From an uncultured Flavihumibacter sp. (lineage in GTDB: Bacteria; Bacteroidota; Bacteroidia; Chitinophagales; Chitinophagaceae): a DNA stretch of 21,208 nucleotides. The notes under the pieces are model-generated. The model was not told the DNA's origin. It worked only from the letters and a program-made list of their open reading frames with translations, and ran no database searches. The translations under genes and the position numbers were made by a program. Below, piece after piece: positions 9,003 to 15,845 of this stretch. The stretch is from the NCBI GenBank assembly GCA_946482545.1, contig CAMLRX010000087.1:1-21208 (forward strand). Direction: 5' to 3'. Numbering within the stretch: the stretch's first letter is position 1; every line of letters starts with the position of its first letter.

Positions 9003-10169
9003 GTGATAAGATGCATCAAATGCAATGAAGTAAGCGGTATTGCCAAAGCCGGCCAGGTGAGGGGGAAACAGCGTTATGTTTGCCGGCACTGCAGTTATTA
9101 TTTCACGCTGCAATCCGCGCCGCCGCCCAGTATTCCTGTGGGCGCTTCTCTGCGGCACCACGCAACGATACTTGATATTGCACAGCAACTGAAAATCTCG
9201 AAATCCACCGTTTCACGCGCTTTGCGGAACAGCAGTGAAATTAACCTGGAAACGAGAAACGCGGTATTGAAGAAAGCGCAGGAACTGAATTATGTTCCCA
9301 ATTACTTTGCTTCGAGTCTTGTTAAAAGAAAAAGCTATTCGATTGGCATTGTTGTACCTGAACTGATCACCAACTTTTTTTCACAGTTCATCATTATCGC
9401 GCAGAAAGCGGCTTCGCTCGCAGGTTACGAGGTATTGATCTGCCATTCCAACGAAAGTTTCAGCAACGAGATGGAAGTGCTGAAAAGATTATTCGCTTAC
9501 CAGGTGGATGGGATTTTGTTGTCGTTGAGCAGTGAAACCAAATCGCTGGAACACCTGCATGTTTTTGAAGAAGCCGGTGTGCCGGTGATCCTGTTCAACC
9601 GTGTCAAAAACAGGCCCGGATTTCCCAAAGTACTGGCGGATGATTACCATGGTGCCTTCATGGGCGTAGAGCACCTGATCAGCAAAGGTTACCGGAAGAT
9701 TGGCCATATCGGTGGCCCGGATAACCTGCAGATCAGCAAGAACCGGCTCCGTGGTTACCGTGATGCGCTCGCTCACCACGGACTTGAATATGATCCCAAC
9801 CGGGTTGTTTACCACGACCTGAGTTTACAGGGCGCCCAGAAATGCGCCCAATCGTTGCTGGATAAAAATCCTGACCTGGATGCTGTATTCGCGGTCAACG
9901 ATCCTGCCGCCATCGCCCTCATCATTGAAGCCCGGAACCGGGGACTCCGCGTTGGTCCGGACCTGGGCATCGTAGGTTTCAGCAACGATTCCCGTTCAGA
10001 AGTAATAGAGCCTTCGCTCACCACGCTGGAACAACCGATAGAACAAATGGCGGAAACCTGTGTGCATTTGTTGCTGAATAAAATCAATGATCCTTCGTTT
10101 AACATCCCGGCCTCTACGGTATTGAAGACGCGGTTGATTGAGCGGAGATCATCGGGAAGGGAGGGGTGA
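9003..10169 (+). CDS. LacI-family transcriptional regulator with N-terminal IS1/InsA-like zinc ribbon
   Basis: A 388-residue regulator. Residues 4-30 form a CxxC-(19)-CxxC zinc ribbon (C4, C7, C27, C30) with GKQRYVCRHCSYYF, strongly reminiscent of the N-terminus of IS1 InsA-type transposase proteins. A short Pro-rich linker (39-46) leads to a standard LacI helix-turn-helix at about 54-76 (TILDIAQQLKISKSTVSRALRN). Then come the hinge region (about 98-112) and a periplasmic-binding-protein-like effector domain to the end. Normal LacI proteins are about 330-345 residues and start at the HTH. The start is a GTG at 9003: no in-frame ATG exists between the upstream stop at 8961-8963 and this point, and starting here keeps the first CxxC. 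It is divergent from susC and likely controls that operon in response to a sugar-like effector. Confidence 0.93.
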   Translation: MIRCIKCNEVSGIAKAGQVRGKQRYVCRHCSYYFTLQSAPPPSIPVGASLRHHATILDIAQQLKISKSTVSRALRNSSEINLETRNAVLKKAQELNYVPNYFASSLVKRKSYSIGIVVPELITNFFSQFIIIAQKAASLAGYEVLICHSNESFSNEMEVLKRLFAYQVDGILLSLSSETKSLEHLHVFEEAGVPVILFNRVKNRPGFPKVLADDYHGAFMGVEHLISKGYRKIGHIGGPDNLQISKNRLRGYRDALAHHGLEYDPNRVVYHDLSLQGAQKCAQSLLDKNPDLDAVFAVNDPAAIALIIEARNRGLRVGPDLGIVGFSNDSRSEVIEPSLTTLEQPIEQMAETCVHLLLNKINDPSFNIPASTVLKTRLIERRSSGREG

Positions 10170-10207
10170 AGTTTAGTTTCCCAATGTCGCATTCCCTCCC
10201 CTCTTTG
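10159..10207 (+). terminator. Possible weak terminator hairpin after the LacI-family gene
   Basis: GGGAGGG at 10159-10165, overlapping the 3' end of the regulator gene, can pair with CCCTCCC at 10194-10200. The loop is about 28 bases, and a short T-rich run (CTCTTTG) follows. The long loop and poor T-tract make this a weak candidate. Confidence 0.2.
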
Positions 10208-10269
10208 TCGTTACCAGCCACTATTCATTCCCGTTATTCTCTCTAAGTTTACATCAAAATAAAAACAAG

Positions 10270-10698
10270 ATGGAAAATACAACCAACAACACCGTTATTA
10301 CAATCGAAACCACTGTTAATGCACCTGTTGAAAAAGCTTGGACCTACTGGAACGAGCCCGCCCACATCACCCAATGGTGCGCCGCCTCCAACGAATGGCA
10401 TGCACCCCGCGCTACCAACGAACTCACACCCGGTGGCAAACTGAATACCCGCATGGAAGCAAAAGACGGGAGTATGGGATTCGATTTCGAGGGCACCTAC
10501 ACGGAGGTGAAGCAACACGAATTCATCGCGTATGTACTGGGCGATAACCGGAAAGTTGCTGTTCAATTTTTCCCATCAGGAGATACCACCAGGATCGTTG
10601 AAACATTTGAAGCTGAAAGCATGAACCCGGTAGAGATGCAAAAAGCAGGCTGGCAGGCTATACTGGATAATTTTAAGGCTTATACGGAAGGGAATTGA
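10270..10698 (+). CDS. SRPBCC / AHSA1-domain protein
   Basis: A 142-residue cytoplasmic protein matching the START-like AHSA1 fold (Activator of Hsp90 ATPase homologue 1-like, PF08327). Characteristic parts are the opening strand ITIETTVNAPVEKAWTYWNEPAHITQW (about 11-37), the middle GSMGFDFEGTYTEVKQHEFIAYVLGD, and a final helix GWQAILDNFKAYTE. Such proteins form a hydrophobic cavity that binds small lipophilic ligands; individual functions are rarely known. The length is normal for the family. It lies 100 bases after the regulator gene, and a TAAGTTTA box at 10244-10251 resembles the Bacteroidota -7 element with one mismatch, so it may have its own promoter. Nothing links it to the uptake operon. 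Confidence 0.92.
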   Translation: MENTTNNTVITIETTVNAPVEKAWTYWNEPAHITQWCAASNEWHAPRATNELTPGGKLNTRMEAKDGSMGFDFEGTYTEVKQHEFIAYVLGDNRKVAVQFFPSGDTTRIVETFEAESMNPVEMQKAGWQAILDNFKAYTEGN

Positions 10699-10730
10699 TT
10701 TTTTCTTGCGGAAAGGGTTTGTGTTTTTCA

Positions 10731-10780
10731 CGCAACGACGCACTGCTTCGTGCCTCGCAGGAGCAAGGACGCAAAGAGCG
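10731..10780. repeat. CGCAACGACGCA-type intergenic sequence, possible dispersed repeat
   Basis: This stretch between two convergent genes holds two variants of a GACGCA string (CGCAACGACGCAC and GGACGCAAAGAGCG). They flank a segment with small self-complementary arms (GCAC/GTGC and CTGC/GCAG). It has no coding sign and looks like repeat-derived intergenic sequence. I cannot count copies elsewhere in the genome. Confidence 0.3.
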
Positions 10781-10815
10781 GTTTGTCGTGTATCCGGTTA
10801 ATGAGAATTTTCTGC

Positions 10816-10848
10816 CATAGTCGCATTCCAGATCGGAATGCGTCTATG
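10816..10848. repeat. Strong intergenic palindrome between convergent genes (REP-like or bidirectional terminator)
   Basis: CATAG-T-CGCATTCC at 10816-10829 pairs with GGAATGCG-T-CTATG at 10835-10848 around a 5-base loop: 13 pairs with one T-T mismatch. It lies between the 3' ends of the SRPBCC gene (plus) and the 308-residue gene (minus). Neither side has a T-run, so a simple intrinsic terminator is not clear. A dispersed REP-type palindrome or a 3'-end-protecting hairpin is equally possible. Confidence 0.6.
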
Positions 10849-10864
10849 CAAGAGAGGATTTGTT

Positions 10865-11791
10865 TTACTTCTTCACTTCCGTAAACCCAATACCTGCAGC
10901 CCGCCAGTTGTTATATTGCACATAATATATATTTATTTGAACACCTTCTTCTGGAACAAGAAAGGAAACATTTGAAGCATCCTTCTCCTCAATAAATCTC
11001 TTATCAACTTTTTTGTAAATTTCTTCTTTAAACTTATCAAACGCACCCTCAACTTCCTGGCCGCCACTTTTTACATTACCTGAAATAAAATTATATGAAT
11101 AGGCACTCACTCTTGTTCTGGAACCTGCATAAAAACTAATCATCATTGCCCCTTTGGGATAAGGATTTCCCAAACCTTTTATAGAAGAATACCAATAGTT
11201 GCCATTGTAAGACTCAAGCTTTGTTCTGGACAAACGTTCCGCATCGCTGTTGATCGCAGTAAGTTCACTCAGTGTACAGTTAGGTTTGTATAGAAATTTT
11301 TCCATCAGTTCCTTCCCATACTTTTTCGCACCCGCAACCGCCGCTTCTTCTTCCTTTTTTATACGGGCCGCCTCTTCCTCCTGCTTTTTTCTTTCAGCCA
11401 CGATCGCGTCAAACTCCTGTTTGGTAGCGGGGTACTTTTTCAGCTCCTTAGATGCCTGGTACATTTCCCGATATTTGTCTTCATACGCTGCTTCTCCTTC
11501 ATATTTTTTAAGGAAGTCGGCGACGTCCTTTCTTGAGACCGCAATCATGTCGAAGCTTTGAAACGCATCTGCTTTAAGTAATTCCATACGCGACAGCACA
11601 CGAAGGTGTATAATAAGCGGATTGGCCCCTTTGTTGCTCTTTTCAGCTTCTCCCAGCAACTGGAGAGCCTCCTTATACTTTCCTTCACTGAATGCGACTT
11701 CGGCGTCTTCAAATTGCATTTTTCCCAATTGAGCGGCCGCATTATTTATAATGCCGGCAAAGCAGATCAAAATAACCAGTAAATGTTTCAT
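10865..11791 (-). CDS. Exported protein of unknown function with TPR-like start and coiled coil
   Basis: A 308-residue protein not matched to a named family. The signal peptide ends at about AAA20|Q21. Residues 26-75 resemble one or two tetratricopeptide helical hairpins (FEDAEVAFSEGKYKEALQLLGEAEKS). A highly charged Glu/Lys stretch at about 123-152 (ERKKQEEEAARIKKEEEAA) is a likely coiled coil. The C-terminal 140 residues look globular and beta-containing, with many aromatic residues (NYWYSSIKGLGNPYP, INIYYVQYNNW). It should be periplasmic. It lies 49 bases downstream of a second exported coiled-coil protein on the same strand; the two are probably co-transcribed and may work together. Confidence 0.85.
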   Translation of the reverse strand: MKHLLVILICFAGIINNAAAQLGKMQFEDAEVAFSEGKYKEALQLLGEAEKSNKGANPLIIHLRVLSRMELLKADAFQSFDMIAVSRKDVADFLKKYEGEAAYEDKYREMYQASKELKKYPATKQEFDAIVAERKKQEEEAARIKKEEEAAVAGAKKYGKELMEKFLYKPNCTLSELTAINSDAERLSRTKLESYNGNYWYSSIKGLGNPYPKGAMMISFYAGSRTRVSAYSYNFISGNVKSGGQEVEGAFDKFKEEIYKKVDKRFIEEKDASNVSFLVPEEGVQINIYYVQYNNWRAAGIGFTEVKK

Positions 11792-11840
11792 TGTTGAGTT
11801 TTTCTATTCAGGGTTTAGATAAATAAAATAACAGCCGGTT

Positions 11841-13877
11841 TTATTGGTTACCGCCAGTTTTGTTCCAGAGGTCTGAACTTTTACCGGAAGAAGATTTTTC
11901 TTCCGACTTCTTACCATTTGCACTGTTCCAGAGATCAGCAGAATTTACCGTACCAGCGCCTGTTGTTTTTTTCCGTTTGTACAAAAAGGGCTTTATCGCC
12001 ATTTCACTTTTGGTGCCGATACTAACAAACGATTCCTGCACTTTTTTCGCTTCTTCTTCGTCCGTATAATAACCCACCAATATTATTTTAGCGCTGCTGC
12101 CAGCAGCCTTTTTCAGTTCATTCAAAATTGAATTTTTGTAAGGCCAGGTTCCATCCGCAGACTTTTGCACAGTAAACACATTGCTGACAAGCACCGAAGG
12201 ATTTCCTTTTTCGACCCCTTCCGCGGGGATAATATAAGAGAAGAAATAGAGTTCATCGGAGGATACTTTATGCCAGGAAAACGGCACTCCTCCATCAGCA
12301 CATTGCTTCAGGAGGTTTCTTCTTAAGTCGAGCAATTGTTTTTGTTTTCTTTCTTTAAACAACTGTTCCTGTCTTCTTTTCTCATTTTCAAGCCTTATAC
12401 GCGCCGCTCTTGCCTCTTTTTCCGCCTCAGCATCGCTCGCCAAGTTTGCCAGGCCCGTGGCCAGCCCTTTATACGCAGCCACATTCGCGTTCGCATCCTT
12501 GAACGCATAGTCCATGGAAGCCGAAACATGTTCTCTTCCCGCGTTTACCAGTTGTTCCTGCTGATCATACAGGGCGGAACGTTGCTCCAGATAGGCGTTT
12601 TCCAATGCTTCCAGCGATTCAAAACTTCCGTCCAGTTTTGTAAGATTGTTCATGTCAGAACGCACCTCCTTTTTGGCCTGGGCTTTATAAAAACTATTCG
12701 CCATCAACGCGCCATCCCGTTCGTCTTTTTCTCTTGCCGCTTTCATATCATCAAGAAACTTGTTTTGCGACGCGTTGAGTTTCTGCAGCAGTTCCTCTTC
12801 ATTCTTTTTCTTTTGAGCGGCATTAGCATCCTGTGCAAGTTTATTTTTAGCGTCCGTATGTTCTTTTTTAACCCGATCGTAATGTTCTTTCGAGGTTTGA
12901 ATGTACTTCCCCGCGGCATCCTTCACATAATGGTTTCCGGATTTATCCATAATCATTGGAGGAGCATCCGCAGGAACACCTTCCATACGCCCGGCGGCAT
13001 TGTCGGTTCTCCATATATCCGTGGAACCCGAACCCGCTGTTCCTGTACCCTGTTTTTTCACTACTGCAGCTGTATTGCTGCCGGAAACAGTTTTATTGTT
13101 GCTGTTTGTGTTCTGCCCTGACGATACTGTAGTTTTTTCAGCATCTGAAAGTTTCTGATCCTCCAGCATCTTATTGATCCTGGATAGCTGGCTTTTGGGA
13201 TAAGGCTCGGTATTGAAGATATTGGATGCCTGTTGGTATTTCGTTTTTGCCTCCCCCCAGTTTTTTGCATTAAACGCCTCATCAGCCTGGGCAATAATCG
13301 TCTTATACTTCTGACGGTTATCTACAAGTTTGTTCATGGCGGAGAGTCTTGCTTCCAATTCACTCCCCCCCGTCCAGTTGACCAATGTCATTTCAGACGA
13401 AACAAGGTTGAGTGAAAGATTATTCAGATCGGCATCCTTATCCACTTCTCCCACAGTATGGGCTATTGTACCTCCGATATAAGCGTCTTCAGGATTTCTG
13501 ATGTGATTAGCCCGTATCCTGATCCTCACTGCTGTGATATTCAGGCCGTCAAACCCCTTTCCCGCCAGGCCATCGGTCGCACGAACCTCATCCTCCCGAT
13601 ATATATCTCCCTTGTATTTATACCTTCTTGTTCCGTATTTGGACATAAACTCCAATTCAGTAACCTTAAAATGAAGGTAAACCTTACATACAGTACCTAT
13701 AATGTCCTTTTTGAAATAGTAATTCCCTTTTACCAGTACCTCCATGGGGCCATTGCTGTTCTTTTCAGGGAGCTGGTAGTTCCAGAGAAATTGTTGCGGA
13801 TTTGACTTTTCGCCACTCTGGGAAAAGGAGAATGCATAGCTTGCAAGCAGCAAACTGAGGAGAATCAGCTTTTTCAT
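11841..13877 (-). CDS. Large exported coiled-coil protein of unknown function
   Basis: A 678-residue protein with a signal peptide cleaved near FSFS|QS. After it comes a beta-rich domain (about 25-175), a TPR-like hairpin at about 195-240 (ADEAFNAKNWGEAKTKYQQASNIF), a Ser/Asn/Thr-rich linker (about 245-290), a long charged alpha-helical region rich in Lys, Glu, Ala and Gln (about 330-525, probable coiled coil), and a compact C-terminal domain (about 525-640). The tail holds two similar motifs, SADLWNSANGKK and SSDLWNKTGG, separated by a Ser/Lys-rich stretch. I do not recognise the family. It shares the TPR-plus-coiled-coil layout with the 308-residue protein encoded 49 bases downstream, suggesting a functional pair at the cell envelope. 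Confidence 0.87.
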   Translation of the reverse strand: MKKLILLSLLLASYAFSFSQSGEKSNPQQFLWNYQLPEKNSNGPMEVLVKGNYYFKKDIIGTVCKVYLHFKVTELEFMSKYGTRRYKYKGDIYREDEVRATDGLAGKGFDGLNITAVRIRIRANHIRNPEDAYIGGTIAHTVGEVDKDADLNNLSLNLVSSEMTLVNWTGGSELEARLSAMNKLVDNRQKYKTIIAQADEAFNAKNWGEAKTKYQQASNIFNTEPYPKSQLSRINKMLEDQKLSDAEKTTVSSGQNTNSNNKTVSGSNTAAVVKKQGTGTAGSGSTDIWRTDNAAGRMEGVPADAPPMIMDKSGNHYVKDAAGKYIQTSKEHYDRVKKEHTDAKNKLAQDANAAQKKKNEEELLQKLNASQNKFLDDMKAAREKDERDGALMANSFYKAQAKKEVRSDMNNLTKLDGSFESLEALENAYLEQRSALYDQQEQLVNAGREHVSASMDYAFKDANANVAAYKGLATGLANLASDAEAEKEARAARIRLENEKRRQEQLFKERKQKQLLDLRRNLLKQCADGGVPFSWHKVSSDELYFFSYIIPAEGVEKGNPSVLVSNVFTVQKSADGTWPYKNSILNELKKAAGSSAKIILVGYYTDEEEAKKVQESFVSIGTKSEMAIKPFLYKRKKTTGAGTVNSADLWNSANGKKSEEKSSSGKSSDLWNKTGGNQ

Positions 13878-14064
13878 AATACGGACTAGTTAAATAGGGT
13901 CAGCGAAAATGCGAAAAATAAATCATATTCAAAATACTTTCATGCGAAATATTTTATTGCGACATACTTATCCATTGGTTTAGCATCATTTCTTATACCC
14001 TGCTTAAACCCTTAATTCCCGCTATTTTAACAAAAACCTAAGCATCTCCCCCAACCTCCTGTCG

Positions 14065-14072
14065 TACCTTTG
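14065..14072 (+). promoter_or_regulatory. TAnnTTTG -7 promoter box
   Basis: TACCTTTG matches the Bacteroidota -7 consensus TAnnTTTG exactly and lies 7 bases before the ATG at 14080. Transcription would start at or within a few bases of that ATG, giving a leaderless or nearly leaderless message. No good -33 TTG lies at the usual 19-21 base spacing, which lowers confidence. Confidence 0.45.
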
Positions 14073-14079
14073 CCGCAGG

Positions 14080-14451
14080 ATGAAAAAAGTTGCGGCACTC
14101 ATATTAAGCATTGTTTACCTCGCAGCCACTGTTGCGGGCATGGGGCATGTCTCCAACAAAGCTTCTTATGCGCACGTAACATCTGGCATTAAACAGGAAC
14201 TGAAGCAATTGGCTTCAGAAACTCCGGCCTCTAACGCAGCCGAAGATATCTCCATCAACTGCCAACTCAAAAAGACCGCCAAACACCTTTCAGGTAAAGT
14301 TAAAACACCCCGCCCCGCGGGATTCAGCTCCATCATGATCCGGGAGGAAAACGCACCTTCCCTGGCCGCCATTCAGCATGGGCTCCCGGAAAACCACGTT
14401 CATGCAAGTCCGCTCCCACTCTACCTGCGGCACTGCGTTTTTATACTATAG
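14080..14451 (+). CDS. Small exported or membrane-anchored protein of unknown function
   Basis: A 123-residue protein that starts MKKVAALILSIVYLAATVAGMGHV, a signal peptide or N-terminal anchor without an obvious lipobox. The rest is polar, with no clear domain. It ends PLPLYLRHCVFIL, a hydrophobic tail with one Cys. The general look (short, YLAATVAG in the leader, aromatic/Cys tail) resembles small envelope proteins found in many Bacteroidota genomes beside metal-handling genes. No metal gene is visible here, and the HYC and CC motifs usual in those proteins are absent. It is divergent from the 678-residue gene and 105 bases upstream of another small exported protein. A transcript start very near the ATG is suggested by the TACCTTTG box. 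Confidence 0.65.
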   Translation: MKKVAALILSIVYLAATVAGMGHVSNKASYAHVTSGIKQELKQLASETPASNAAEDISINCQLKKTAKHLSGKVKTPRPAGFSSIMIREENAPSLAAIQHGLPENHVHASPLPLYLRHCVFIL

Positions 14452-14556
14452 AATTGACTTCCATTTCAGCCGAATGATGATTTTTCCCTAAAGGGAAGAA
14501 AAGAAGAACTATTACCACCAGCAACAACATTTATTCAAGCAATTAATTCTACACGT

Positions 14557-14877
14557 ATGAAAAAGCAATTATTCATCGCCGCTATCCTTATTTCAGGAAC
14601 TTTCGCTGCCAACGCACAATCCAACAACGACGACAAGCCAGCAAAAGGCTATTATTCTATAGGAAAGAACGCGGAAAAAACTAAAAAAGCGCCTACACAA
14701 GGCGTTACCATTCAGCGCAGCACCACGGCGCCTTCCGTTCAGAAAGGCTATTATTCCATCGGGACCAATAACAGGAAATTACAAAAACCCCTTACCATCG
14801 TTTCAACTTCCAGCCCTGCAGCCCCTTCTAAAGGATATTACGGGATCGGGAACAACGCAGAGAAGCTGAAACAGTAA
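14557..14877 (+). CDS. Small exported protein with three KGYYSIG repeats
   Basis: A 106-residue protein with a signal peptide cleaved at about ANA|QS. The mature part is built on three copies of a 15-residue unit at residues 30-44, 63-77 and 92-106 (KGYYSIGKNAEKTKK, KGYYSIGTNNRKLQK, KGYYGIGNNAEKLKQ), joined by Ser/Thr/Pro/Val-rich linkers of about 14-18 residues. The core KGYY(S/G)IG and a basic tail are conserved, and the protein ends exactly with the third copy. I know no named family. The basic, Tyr-rich repeats suggest binding to an envelope polymer or another protein, but that is a guess. It follows the 123-residue gene by 105 bases and is closed by a strong terminator 20 bases after its stop. 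Confidence 0.82.
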   Translation: MKKQLFIAAILISGTFAANAQSNNDDKPAKGYYSIGKNAEKTKKAPTQGVTIQRSTTAPSVQKGYYSIGTNNRKLQKPLTIVSTSSPAAPSKGYYGIGNNAEKLKQ

Positions 14878-14896
14878 GATGGCACCTTGCTCAGCA

Positions 14897-14920
14897 GGCG
14901 GCAGCAATGCCGCCTTTTTT
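14897..14920 (+). terminator. Intrinsic terminator
   Basis: GGCGGCA (14897-14903), loop GCAA, TGCCGCC (14908-14914), then six T. It is a textbook rho-independent terminator for the three-repeat gene. Its T-run overlaps the stop codon of the convergent DUF3667 gene (14919-14921). It is not a good terminator in the opposite direction, where no T-tract follows. Confidence 0.92.
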
Positions 14921-15746
14921 ATTGCCCGAACATGCGGGTGAAATATTGAAGGAAGTTTCGGTTCTGGTAGATATATATGCCGAAAACCAACTGGGAAAGC
15001 AATACCCACAATACGATTCCCGAAAAACCCACTGCCAGCGAACGCGCTCTTTCGCCGATGGTTTTCAACTGGAGGAAACCATTCAGGCCCCAGGCCAGGT
15101 ACAGGGCCTGTACCACAAATGCAGCAAGGTACAATATACCCAGACCGGCGGTTCCTTTCAGGGCGGCCGCGAGGGGGAATACCAGCAAGGCGAAGAGCAG
15201 GTTGCTGAAAGTAATGAACAACATATTGGCCGTAAGGTGCTCGGCATAATTATACCCCTTCCGCCGGAAAAAAAGCCAGGTAAGCAGCGAAATAAACGGA
15301 ATGGCCACCATGGCAATCACGTTACCGTGTTTGTTGGTGAAATTCCGCACATTTTCCACCCGCTGCATCGTGGCAATGTATTGCTGCCGCCCTTCCTCCG
15401 AAGGAATCCGTTGCAAAACCTGTTCATCCGGGCGAACGGCTATATCGGATTTGCGGAATACCGTTCCGGTGAAAACAAACAATCCCATAATGAGCAGAAA
15501 AAAGGTGAATGGGTTAAAATACTTCTTTCTTTTCCCCGCCATATATTCACGCGCTACTGTTCCCGGACGAAGGGCCAGCGCTTTTAATAAATGCAGGATT
15601 CCCTTGTCGGTATGCGTGAACGCATGAAAGAATTCATGGAAAAAATGCACCAGCGTTAACCGGTGCGTATGCGCTTTTTGCCCGCATCTTGGACAAAAAC
15701 GATCTTCCGCTGTCAGTTCATGTTCGCAATTGAGGCAATGCTCCAT
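14919..15746 (-). CDS. DUF3667 zinc-ribbon membrane protein
   Basis: A 275-residue protein of the DUF3667 type (PF12412), common in Bacteroidota and of unknown function. It opens with a zinc ribbon (C4, C7, C18, C21: CLNC...CPRC), then the family signature region RLTLVHFFHEFFHAFTHTDKGILHLLKALALRPGTVAREYMAGKRKKYFNPFTFFLL (about 29-85). About five hydrophobic membrane segments follow. The ribbon should face the cytoplasm. It converges on the three-repeat gene, whose terminator overlaps its stop, and is divergent from the TraB/GumN-domain gene with only 99 bases between the starts. The length is normal for the family. Confidence 0.9.
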   Translation of the reverse strand: MEHCLNCEHELTAEDRFCPRCGQKAHTHRLTLVHFFHEFFHAFTHTDKGILHLLKALALRPGTVAREYMAGKRKKYFNPFTFFLLIMGLFVFTGTVFRKSDIAVRPDEQVLQRIPSEEGRQQYIATMQRVENVRNFTNKHGNVIAMVAIPFISLLTWLFFRRKGYNYAEHLTANMLFITFSNLLFALLVFPLAAALKGTAGLGILYLAAFVVQALYLAWGLNGFLQLKTIGERARSLAVGFSGIVLWVLLSQLVFGIYIYQNRNFLQYFTRMFGQ

Positions 15747-15766
15747 GTTTTTTGGGTTGTTCCTCT

Positions 15767-15818
15767 AATATAAGGAGTTATATCATTTTTTCACCATAAG
15801 CAGGAAGCTCCTTATATT
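15767..15818. promoter_or_regulatory. 11-base perfect inverted repeat in divergent promoter region
   Basis: AATATAAGGAG (15767-15777) and CTCCTTATATT (15808-15818) are perfect reverse complements 30 bases apart, centred in the 99-base gap between two divergent genes. Each arm lies at a similar distance from the start it faces (20 and 27 bases). Read toward its gene, each arm is CTCCTTATATT, whose TATATT part fits loosely with a -7 box. They may be mirrored promoter cores, or paired sites for one regulator. Confidence 0.5.
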
Positions 15819-15845
15819 GTTGCCGGAAACCAATCCTTTTACCCC

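Noticed and set aside
14484..14497. Hairpin TTCCC-TAAA-GGGAA between the two small exported genes as a terminator.
   Set aside because: Short stem, no T-run on the plus-strand 3' side, and no minus-strand gene ends there.
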